64,000 nt of DNA from Candidatus Epulonipiscium sp. (GTDB lineage: Bacteria > Bacillota_A > Clostridia > Lachnospirales > Cellulosilyticaceae): contig DUUM01000424.1 in the NCBI GenBank assembly GCA_012841565.1, positions 1-64,000 on the forward strand. Direction: 5' to 3'. The position numbers were made by a program, and so were the translations under genes. Below the pieces are notes generated by a model. That model did no database searches, had not been told where the DNA came from, and worked only from the letters and a program-made list of their open reading frames with translations. Every line of letters begins with the position of its first letter. Position 1 is the first letter of the stretch. Shown here in pieces: positions 7,760 to 15,204 of this stretch.

Positions 7760-9994
7760 CTATTTAGGAACTGTCCCCCAAATAACCTGACCATCCTTAA
7801 TAATCCTACGTCGAACAAATTCTATCTGATGAAATGTTTGCCTAAATTCCTTTGCGATGGATATGGGCATGGCTATCTCTTCTACCTGGTCATTGGCTTT
7901 GATTAAAAAAACTTCTCTTTCTGCATCGTAGATACCTAATTCTACCGTTAACACTTCTTCTTGAGCCGGAAAATACAACTCTAAAAGTGCTAATATACCC
8001 TCTGCCGTTTTCAAGGATTTTAAGGCCTCTAAGTCTTTGTTTTTATACGCTACTAATGCTGATATCTTTGGTATAAAACAACTCTTTTTATCCTTTAATA
8101 ATGCCATAATACTTTCTACCATAGACAGGTTTTGTCTTTTATATTCCGCTATAAAATCAGCACGATCTAAATACTGTTTTTTAAATAACTTACATCTTCT
8201 TGTATAAGCCTCTGCCGTTTCAAATTCTTCTTTTTCAGGATAATCATCTAGGTCTTCTAATTCTTCTGAAAATAAATGCTTCATAATTTTATCCACATGA
8301 TTATTCGTCTGATTGTCAATCTCAATTAAGACATGTTTAAAGTGATTGACTGACATTAGTTTTTCGTTCATCTCTGCCAGTCTCTCTTCTTGGGATAACT
8401 TGTATGAGAAAAAACAGCCTTCCTGACCCGACTTTAAAAAGTTAATCCTATCATTTATTTGCTTACAATCTAGTTTTTTCTGGATCTTATTTAAGAGATT
8501 TAAAAGATTATCTTTTCTATTTCCAAGAATTGGTTCATATGCAAAGCCAATGAGATCTATAAAATTATGACCAAAAATATTAGCTGGCATTAATAAGAAT
8601 GTTTCATGTTCTAAAGCTCTAAGTATACCCTCTATATCGGCTTCTAAAGCGAAATAGGACAGTGCAGACATAGCATACTCATCTTTATGGGTCCAAAAAT
8701 CTGGCCGACTTTCAAAAATATCATACCTTTTATTTCTTGCCGCATTTCGTATTTTCTCATTTAATCTTTTCGTTATTTTCCCTAAGGCTTGCTCTAATTC
8801 TAATTGTAACTTCAGATTCGAAATCTGAGCAATTTCTGACTTGGCTTTTTTAAAATCATAATTATAAATCGTTAGCAAAGTCTTTTCTCTCTCTAAAGGA
8901 TATAGGGCTTCTATTTTATAAATCTGCTGAACTATTTGTTCTGCTTCTAGAAGTTGTTCCTCCTCTAAGAGTCTATTAAAATTATCAAGATAATTAATGA
9001 GTGTTGTTTGTTTTGATTTTACAACAGATTCCCGGATTTTTTCCATTTCAAACCCTTGCCTAATCTTTAATTGATCTTGATCTTTTAAAAGTGAAAAAGC
9101 CAAAGCATATTCTTCTTGTTCAATGGCCTCTGCCCTAGCTGCGCTTAGACTTTCAAAGTGAGCTTCTTTAATTTCTAGTTCTTTTTGGTTTAGATCTTCC
9201 TCTTCTAATATATTAAGACCTCTTTGTTCTTCAAATAGTATATAGGCTTCTTCATAATCTTGCATTTCTATGGCTTGGAGGCGTCGTATTTCTAAATTAA
9301 AATATTGTTCATCTTTAATAGCAAACTCTAGCAATGGGGCTGCTTTTCTATAAAAACTCGGGTTTTGATCTTTTATAAGATCGAGTTGTTCCTGGGCCTT
9401 TGAAAATATTTTTCCTTCTAAATAAGCTTCAAATAATACTTCTAGTATTTTAGCTGATTTGTGGTTTGGCTTTAAAAATAATCCCTCATATTGGTCTAAC
9501 CAACCTATAATTTGCCTAAACTGCTCATTTTTCAAAAACTTGCTTAAGGTTTCTTCTGCACTTTTTAGGGCGCTTTTATAATACGTTTCATATATGATTG
9601 ATGAGTCTATAAGCTCTGATCTTAGATGGCATATCAGTTTATAATAATTTTCTTTGAGCTCAAACTTCTCTTCTTGACCTAGAATAAAAATCCCTTTACT
9701 TTTTAGCTCCTTATTTGCAGTGGACTCTATTAGCTCCCTATAATCTAAACTTTCAGGACTACATAGTATTTCCCGCCAATAAATACCACTGTCCGTAAAG
9801 ACCATTCCATCTTTAGCGGAACCAAATAAAGTTGCATCATAAATAAATAACACCTCTTCATCTTTTAGATTATGAAGGGCTTCCACATTCTCAAGTTTTT
9901 TGGGCGGAATGGGGTTATTGTTTAGTCCGTGAACAGAACCTTTAGGGAAATATTTGAAAATAATTTTTTCGAGATTTGCTTTTAATGGTTCCAT
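7760..9994 (-). CDS. Large protein of unknown function, paralogue with an extra coiled-coil insertion
   Basis: 744 residues from MEPLKANLEKIIFKYF. The ATG at 9994 is preceded by GGGGGA and lies 11 bp after the ribokinase stop; a longer in-frame start would run inside the ribokinase gene. It matches the downstream paralogue along its length: PH-like block (LFIYDATLFGSAKDGMVFTDSGIYWRE), helical middle, ankyrin-like segment and C-terminal block ending IEFVRRRIIKDGQV. Unique here is an insertion at about residues 240-320 with two similar helical units (AIEMQDYEEAYILFEE and AIEQEEYALAFSLLKD) reminiscent of UVR-type helical hairpins. Function unknown; probably a cytosolic scaffold. Cotranscription with the ribokinase is likely from spacing, though a shared role is doubtful. 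Confidence 0.7.
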   Translation of the reverse strand: MEPLKANLEKIIFKYFPKGSVHGLNNNPIPPKKLENVEALHNLKDEEVLFIYDATLFGSAKDGMVFTDSGIYWREILCSPESLDYRELIESTANKELKSKGIFILGQEEKFELKENYYKLICHLRSELIDSSIIYETYYKSALKSAEETLSKFLKNEQFRQIIGWLDQYEGLFLKPNHKSAKILEVLFEAYLEGKIFSKAQEQLDLIKDQNPSFYRKAAPLLEFAIKDEQYFNLEIRRLQAIEMQDYEEAYILFEEQRGLNILEEEDLNQKELEIKEAHFESLSAARAEAIEQEEYALAFSLLKDQDQLKIRQGFEMEKIRESVVKSKQTTLINYLDNFNRLLEEEQLLEAEQIVQQIYKIEALYPLEREKTLLTIYNYDFKKAKSEIAQISNLKLQLELEQALGKITKRLNEKIRNAARNKRYDIFESRPDFWTHKDEYAMSALSYFALEADIEGILRALEHETFLLMPANIFGHNFIDLIGFAYEPILGNRKDNLLNLLNKIQKKLDCKQINDRINFLKSGQEGCFFSYKLSQEERLAEMNEKLMSVNHFKHVLIEIDNQTNNHVDKIMKHLFSEELEDLDDYPEKEEFETAEAYTRRCKLFKKQYLDRADFIAEYKRQNLSMVESIMALLKDKKSCFIPKISALVAYKNKDLEALKSLKTAEGILALLELYFPAQEEVLTVELGIYDAEREVFLIKANDQVEEIAMPISIAKEFRQTFHQIEFVRRRIIKDGQVIWGTVPK

Positions 9995-10004
9995 GGCTCC
10001 CCCC

Positions 10005-10919
10005 TTATTTGTATAGTTGTTCCACTTCATCTGCTGTTGGTATAGATGCTTGGGCACCTTTTCTAGTAACAACAATAGCTGAAACCTTATTTCCATATTT
10101 AACAGCTTCTTCATAAGATTTACCTTGAGTCAGAGCTACAGTAAACGCCGCAGTAAAACAATCCCCTGCTGCTGTTGTATCAACGGCTACAACCCTTTCA
10201 CTCTCAACTGCTATGACTTCTTCTTTACTGACTAATATGCTTCCTTTTTCCCCTAAAGTTACAATAACCATTTCAACACCCTTGTCTATTAAAACCTTAG
10301 CTGCTGTTATAACTTGTTCTCTTGTTTCTGTTTGCATACCCGTTAAAGTCTGTAGTTCTGTTTCATTCGGTTTCATAATGTTTACATTTTTAATCAGGTT
10401 TTCAGGTAAATATTGAGGTGCAGGTGCTGGGTCTAAAATGACCCTTTTTCCTTTTTCTCTAGCAATACAAGCGGCATATTCAACTGTCTCTAATGGAATC
10501 TCAAGTTGCATGACAACGCTGTCACAATCATCTATAAGCGCTATGTTATGGTCAATCATTTCTTTTGTAACACAATTATTCGTTCCTGCAACGACAATAA
10601 TACTGTTATCACCATCTCGATCAACTGTAATAAACGCATTACCCGTAGGCTCATCCTTTATGACTTTAATACCTGACGTGTTGACACCAACGGATTCTAA
10701 GCTGCTAATTAGCGCCTTACCATAAACATCATCACCTACAGCTCCTATCATAGATACTTCTCCCCCAAGCTTGCCAACTGAATAAGCTTGATTGGCACCT
10801 TTTCCTCCTGGAACTAATTTTATATTCTTACCAAAAATAGTTTCTCCTTTTTTAGGCATTTGATCAACTTCAATCACAAAATCCATGTTTAAGCTACCAA
10901 TAACTAAAATTTTACTCAT
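10005..10919 (-). CDS. rbsK: Ribokinase
   Basis: 304 residues, the usual length. It phosphorylates D-ribose at O5 using ATP, feeding the pentose phosphate pathway. PfkB signatures are clear: N-terminal VIGSLNMDFVIEVDQMP, the GGKGANQA motif at about residues 38-48, and the C-terminal DTTAAGDCFTAAF, whose Asp is the catalytic base. A GGGAG ribosome binding site precedes the ATG. It lies 13 bp after the LacI-kinase fusion gene and is probably cotranscribed with it. No RbsABC transporter or RbsD is in the window, so ribose or nucleoside import must be encoded elsewhere. Confidence 0.9.
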   Translation of the reverse strand: MSKILVIGSLNMDFVIEVDQMPKKGETIFGKNIKLVPGGKGANQAYSVGKLGGEVSMIGAVGDDVYGKALISSLESVGVNTSGIKVIKDEPTGNAFITVDRDGDNSIIVVAGTNNCVTKEMIDHNIALIDDCDSVVMQLEIPLETVEYAACIAREKGKRVILDPAPAPQYLPENLIKNVNIMKPNETELQTLTGMQTETREQVITAAKVLIDKGVEMVIVTLGEKGSILVSKEEVIAVESERVVAVDTTAAGDCFTAAFTVALTQGKSYEEAVKYGNKVSAIVVTRKGAQASIPTADEVEQLYK

Positions 10920-10932
10920 CGAATCTCCCTTT

Positions 10933-12873
10933 CTATTTTTTAATATTTATTAATGAATTTATTTCTTCTTGGTATAAATCAAGCGTTAACCTGTCTGGTA
11001 GTGCTGGTTGCGTTCCTAAGTTTGTAATACTAATCCCAGCACTATAGGTTGCAAAACTAATCGATGAAAGCAGATCGTTACCCTCTCCTAAATAGACTGC
11101 TAATGCACTAATAAAGGCGTCTGCTGCCCCTGTTGTATCTAATGGAATGAAGTCTGCACTTGGAATATGAATAGCATATTTTTTGTTTTTTAAGTAACAT
11201 CCTTTGCTTCCTAATGTAACTATTACATTTTTAACACCCTTTTGATACAAATAGTTTGCCTTTTCCTCTATTGTTTGCTGACCTGGTATTAATACGTTTA
11301 TTTCTTTTCTATTGGGAATCATATAGTCAATGTTTTGTAAAATTGACTCCTCTAAGTTCATAACTGCCGATGGTTTTAAAATTATCTTTACGTTATTTTT
11401 AAGACATATAGCTACTGTATATTCTACTGTTTTCTTTGGAATTTCTGTTGATAACAAACAAAACTCGGCGCCTAAAAATAAGTGTTTAAATTTCTTGATT
11501 TGTTTTTGATCTAAATTTTGATTGGCTCCAGAATAGATAGCAATGGTGCTCTCCCCATTTTCTGCTACATTAATGTATGCTTTTCCTGATACCATGTTAG
11601 TATCAAAAATAATACCATCCGTTTTAACTGAGTTTTTAATTAAATTATTATATATTATTTTAGCATCACTATCATTTCCTAGACGGCCTATAGCATATAC
11701 TACTCCCCCTAATTTTCCAGCGCCAACTGCCTGATTTGCACCTTTACCACCTGGAATTAAGTCTGTATCCGTTGCAATGGTTGTTTCCCCGTCTATAAGA
11801 ATCTTAGGTACCTTGATGGTAACATCCATATTCATACTACCAACTACAATAATTTTTTTACTTTGTCCCCATTTTCCTTTAGGAGGCCTCTGCACACTGT
11901 CTCTTTTATTTAAAATTAAATCCAATTTTCTTATAGGTTGGGATAGTCTTTTTTTTCCTTCAACTAATTCTACTAACATTTCAATTGCTTGTTCTCCCAT
12001 AGACGCCAAGGGTATTTCTACACCTGTTAAAGGTGGATTTAAAAACTCACTGATCGAGGCATCTAAGGTACTTATAACAGAAATGTCTTTAGGAATATTG
12101 ACACCGCTACTTTGTAATGTTCCATATGTAGCACATGAAACCTCAGTATCACTGCATATAATAGCTGTAACATTCGTATTCATTAGTTTTTTTACACCTA
12201 TTTGTCCTGCTTCTTTGGGTGTAAGTGCTACAAAAATATTTTCCTTTTCTACTAAAATTTCATTCTTATATAAAGCCCTTGCATAGCCCTTTTCAAAATC
12301 CGTATTCTCGCCCGTCTTATCCTGATCATATAAACATCCGATATTCCTATGTCCTAATTCAATTAAATAGTTAGTTGCTATAAATGCAGCTTCTTCTTGG
12401 CTGTAATATATGGAGGGGATATTTATATTCTGATTGTTTTGTAAAAGAAGGAGGGGTATCTTTTCCTTATCTGTATATTCCTTTATCCCGTCAATACGAT
12501 GATTTAAGGATACAAGAATAATCCCTTCAACTTGTTTGTTAACTAAAATCTTCACAGCCTGTTCTTCGCTGTTCGTTTCTTGTCCTACATAACTTACCAT
12601 TAGGCTGTATCCATTTTTTTTAGCAGACTGTTCTATATAATAGGCCAGTTCTTTACTTGCTTTATAGCTGTTAGGAACAACAAGCCCTAAGATATTTGTT
12701 TTTGTAGTCTTAGTATTTCTTATTTTTGAATAAGGAACATACTGACATTCCTTTACTACTTTTAAAACTCTTTTTCTTGTTTCTTCGCTAATATCTTCAT
12801 CTTTTTTATTTAGAATCTTTGATACTGTAGATGCCGACACTTTTGCCATATCTGCGATATCTTTTATATTCAC
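10933..12873 (-). CDS. LacI-family repressor fused to a ribokinase-like (PfkB) domain
   Basis: 646 residues in one uninterrupted frame. Residues 1-55 are a LacI helix-turn-helix (MNIKDIADMAKVSASTVSKILN). Residues about 60-325 are a periplasmic-binding-protein-like sensor domain (GLVVPNSY, GHRNIGCLY, GEQAIEMLV). Residues about 338-640 are a full PfkB kinase (IIVVGSMNMDVTIKVP, PGGKGANQA, C-terminal DTTGAADAF). The catalytic Asp is kept, but the usual GAGD anion-hole motif reads GAAD, so activity could be altered. The fused kinase resembles the ribokinase encoded 13 bp downstream. The protein probably senses ribose or ribose phosphate and controls this operon. A strong promoter and a GTTT-CCT-AAAC candidate operator lie just upstream. 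Confidence 0.88.
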   Translation of the reverse strand: MNIKDIADMAKVSASTVSKILNKKDEDISEETRKRVLKVVKECQYVPYSKIRNTKTTKTNILGLVVPNSYKASKELAYYIEQSAKKNGYSLMVSYVGQETNSEEQAVKILVNKQVEGIILVSLNHRIDGIKEYTDKEKIPLLLLQNNQNINIPSIYYSQEEAAFIATNYLIELGHRNIGCLYDQDKTGENTDFEKGYARALYKNEILVEKENIFVALTPKEAGQIGVKKLMNTNVTAIICSDTEVSCATYGTLQSSGVNIPKDISVISTLDASISEFLNPPLTGVEIPLASMGEQAIEMLVELVEGKKRLSQPIRKLDLILNKRDSVQRPPKGKWGQSKKIIVVGSMNMDVTIKVPKILIDGETTIATDTDLIPGGKGANQAVGAGKLGGVVYAIGRLGNDSDAKIIYNNLIKNSVKTDGIIFDTNMVSGKAYINVAENGESTIAIYSGANQNLDQKQIKKFKHLFLGAEFCLLSTEIPKKTVEYTVAICLKNNVKIILKPSAVMNLEESILQNIDYMIPNRKEINVLIPGQQTIEEKANYLYQKGVKNVIVTLGSKGCYLKNKKYAIHIPSADFIPLDTTGAADAFISALAVYLGEGNDLLSSISFATYSAGISITNLGTQPALPDRLTLDLYQEEINSLINIKK

Positions 12874-12931
12874 TGTATATCTCGTCCTCCTCGCGGGTTA
12901 TTATTAATTGTGTGTTTTATATACTAAATAA

Positions 12932-12942
12932 GTTTCCTAAAC
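12932..12942. promoter_or_regulatory. Candidate LacI-type operator (GTTTCCTAAAC)
   Basis: Inverted GTTT/AAAC half-sites around CCT, located about 15-25 bp past the -10 box of the LacI-kinase promoter, where a LacI-family protein would block transcription. Only one copy was noticed and the symmetry is short, so this is tentative. Confidence 0.35.
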
Positions 12943-12957
12943 CAATTTCTTATACTT

Positions 12958-12986
12958 AATATATGCTTTTCACCTTAGCATGTCAA
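12958..12986 (-). promoter_or_regulatory. Sigma-A promoter for the LacI-kinase / rbsK operon
   Basis: Minus strand: TTGACA (-35, 12981-12986), 17-bp spacer, TATATT (-10, 12958-12963). The transcript start would fall about 80 bp upstream of the fusion gene ATG. Confidence 0.65.
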
Positions 12987-13012
12987 TACTATTAACTCAA
13001 AATAGCAAAAAC

Positions 13013-13041
13013 TTGTATCAAAACTAATTTCAATGTAAAAT
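13013..13041 (+). promoter_or_regulatory. Possible promoter for the SDR gene
   Basis: Plus strand: TTGTAT (weak -35), 17-bp spacer, TAAAAT (-10, 13036-13041), about 55 bp before the ATG at 13097. The -35 matches consensus only in its first half. Confidence 0.35.
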
Positions 13042-13096
13042 AGCTTTATACACAGTTTCATATCTAATCACTTATAATTCAACAAGGAGGCTTCAT

Positions 13097-14116
13097 ATGA
13101 AAGTATTATTAATTGGTGGTACTGGAAGAATCAGTTTAGCAATCTCTAATCTTTTACTAACACAGGGGCATGAACTTTATCTCGTTAACCGTGGTAATCT
13201 TAACACAGAGCTTACCCCAGGTAATATAAATTTTATTAACTGTGATATTAACGACGAAGATAAGCTAAATGACCTATTAGATGGGATGACCTTTGATGTT
13301 GTAGCAGACTTTATTGCCTTTACACCTAAGGATTTAGAAAGAGATTACAGACTCTTTAAGGATAAAACAAAACAGTTTATATTTATCAGCTCTGCTTCTG
13401 CTTATCATAAGCCACCTAAAGACTACCTCATCACCGAGGGAACTTCTCTTAGTAATCCTTATTGGCAGTATTCTAGGGATAAGATTGATTGTGAGGATTA
13501 CTTAATGAAAATGTATAGGGAACAGGGTTTTCCTATTACCATCGTAAGACCTAGTCATACGTATGATCATAAGTCTATTCCTGTAGGGGTTCATGGAAAT
13601 AAAGGAAGTTGGCAAGTGATCAAAAGAATGCTCCAGGGGAAGTCTATTATTATTCACGGAGACGGCACTTCCCTTTGGACTTTGACACATAATCGCGACT
13701 TCGCTAAAGGTTTCGTGGGACTTATAGGAAATACACAAGCTATTGGTGAAGCTATTCAGATTACTTCTGATGAGAGTATAACCTGGAATCAAATTTATCA
13801 ATCTATCGCTAACGCTCTAGGCGTAAGCTTCAACCCTTACTATGTGTCTTCTACTTTTTTAGGTGCTTGCAATTCTTATGATTTCAATGGAAATCTAATA
13901 GGGGATAAAGCTAACTGTGCGGTGTTTGATAATTCAAAGTTAAAACGCCTAGTACCTGGCTTCCAGGCTACTATTACATTTGACCAAGGGGTTAAAGAGG
14001 CTATTAGCTATCTTTTAGAACATCCCGAGCAGCATATTTTAGATCCAGAGTTTGATAGCTGGTGTGATCTTGTTATTAGAGAGCTTAATAATGCCACGGA
14101 AAGAATAAATGCCTAA
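13097..14116 (+). CDS. NAD(P)-dependent epimerase/dehydratase-like SDR protein
   Basis: 339 residues starting MKVLLIGGTGRISLAI, a Rossmann nucleotide-binding loop in which the last Gly of GxxGxxG is Ser. The catalytic-type YxxxK is present as YSRDK (about residue 130), with the upstream FISSASAY block. Length and the late ITSDESITWNQIY segment fit extended/atypical SDRs related to UDP-sugar epimerases and chloroplast CSP41-like proteins. The exact reaction is unknown. A strong AAGGAGG site lies 6 nt before the start. It is one of few plus-strand genes, divergent from the LacI-kinase operon. Its stop codon lies inside a perfect 60-bp palindrome shared with the convergent neighbour. Confidence 0.8.
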   Translation: MKVLLIGGTGRISLAISNLLLTQGHELYLVNRGNLNTELTPGNINFINCDINDEDKLNDLLDGMTFDVVADFIAFTPKDLERDYRLFKDKTKQFIFISSASAYHKPPKDYLITEGTSLSNPYWQYSRDKIDCEDYLMKMYREQGFPITIVRPSHTYDHKSIPVGVHGNKGSWQVIKRMLQGKSIIIHGDGTSLWTLTHNRDFAKGFVGLIGNTQAIGEAIQITSDESITWNQIYQSIANALGVSFNPYYVSSTFLGACNSYDFNGNLIGDKANCAVFDNSKLKRLVPGFQATITFDQGVKEAISYLLEHPEQHILDPEFDSWCDLVIRELNNATERINA

Positions 14117-14171
14117 CAGAGGGACAGTCCCTACTTCACTATAGTGAAGTAGGGACTGTCCCTCTGTTAGG
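14112..14171. repeat. Perfect 60-bp palindrome holding both convergent stop codons (REP-like)
   Basis: Positions 14112-14141 and 14142-14171 are exact reverse complements (30 bp each, no loop). The arm contains AGGGACAGTCCCT, itself a palindrome. The TAA of the SDR gene (14114-14116) and the TAA of the GGDEF gene (14167-14169) are mirror images within it. There is no poly-T run, so it is less like a simple terminator than a repeat element, although the hairpin RNA could still end or protect both messages. Related GGGAC(A/T)GTCCC cores occur at 28774 and 30487. Confidence 0.85.
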
Positions 14172-15120
14172 TTACTTTATTTTTACCACTTTTTTTAGAT
14201 AAATATAGTTTCTTATCTGCTTTGCGAATAAGATCTTTAGGATCCTTAGAATGACTAAAGGAAGCAACACCCATACTTACAGTTATTAGCAGCTGGGGGT
14301 CTTTAAAATCAATCGGTGTTTCCGCTATAGCCTTTTGCAAGTTATTAGCAGTCCTTATTGCTTCTTCTATATCTGTATCTAGTAATAATATAGCAAATTC
14401 ATCTCCGCCATACCTAAAACAAATATGACTCTGGCAAACATTGCTCAGCATTATTTCTGATAGGCGGGTAATGGTAACATCCCCCATCAAATGACCATAG
14501 GTATCGTTTACCATCTTAAAGTCATCAATATCCAGTAAAATAAGCGAAAAATCTTTAAGGTTTCCTGATTTTTTTTGATTTAGATAAAACTCAAAAGTTT
14601 GGTCTAATTGCTCAGAAAAATATCGTTGATTATATAAACCCGAGAGACTATCTTTTGTTGATAAAATACTGAGCTGACGATTAGCTTCTTTGAGTTCTAA
14701 ATTAAGGAGACTTAACGCTTCTTCAGTCTGCTTTGCATCCGTAATATCTTTGGTTGTACCCCAAGTACCAATTATTTCGCCTTCAGTATTATAGAAAGGA
14801 TACTTGGATGATGAAAGCCACCTAATCTCCCCATTAGGTTTGATTAGTTTTTCTACCCTTCTTACAATAGGAATTTCTGAATTTATTATCCGTTGTTCTT
14901 CCTTATATGCTAATTCAGCAAAGTTATACGGAAAATAATCAAAATCAGTTTTACCTATTACTTCTAACGGATCTTCTACTCCCCATAAGCGTGAATGGGA
15001 TTTGCTACTCCAAATAATCGCACTGTTTTTGTCTTTGATATAGACTGTATCTTGTGAATTATTCATAATAGTATTAATGATTAAATCCTTATCAATCTCC
15101 TTTTTGTTCACAGCACACAC
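14167..15120 (-). CDS. PAS domain diguanylate cyclase (GGDEF)
   Basis: 317 residues, soluble. Residues about 12-130 are a PAS/PAC sensor (DTVYIKDKNSAIIWSSKSH ... GTWGTTKDITDAKQ), then a short coiled coil, then a GGDEF domain (about 150-315) with the active motif RYGGDEF and TDF/NDTYGHLMGD. It should make cyclic di-GMP from two GTP. The inhibitory I-site RxxD, normally five residues before GGDEF, is absent (CQSH there), so product feedback is probably missing. The last codons lie in the perfect palindrome at 14112-14171. Effectors are not encoded nearby, but another c-di-GMP protein is at 61339. Confidence 0.88.
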   Translation of the reverse strand: MCAVNKKEIDKDLIINTIMNNSQDTVYIKDKNSAIIWSSKSHSRLWGVEDPLEVIGKTDFDYFPYNFAELAYKEEQRIINSEIPIVRRVEKLIKPNGEIRWLSSSKYPFYNTEGEIIGTWGTTKDITDAKQTEEALSLLNLELKEANRQLSILSTKDSLSGLYNQRYFSEQLDQTFEFYLNQKKSGNLKDFSLILLDIDDFKMVNDTYGHLMGDVTITRLSEIMLSNVCQSHICFRYGGDEFAILLLDTDIEEAIRTANNLQKAIAETPIDFKDPQLLITVSMGVASFSHSKDPKDLIRKADKKLYLSKKSGKNKVT

Positions 15121-15204
15121 TCTTTTCTTTTATCATTAGTTATATAATAACAAAATTCACTCTATTGTACAACCTCTAAATGTGTGTAATTATAATAATA
15201 CTTT

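Noticed and set aside
7767..7779. Further repeat copy GGAACTGTCCCCC at the end of the larger unknown paralogue
   Set aside because: The same residues (TVP) are conserved in its paralogue, so the match to the repeat core is probably chance within coding sequence.
9995..10114. N-terminal extension of the larger unknown paralogue
   Set aside because: It lies inside the ribokinase coding sequence in another frame and the paralogue has no matching residues; the ATG at 9994 has a strong ribosome binding site.
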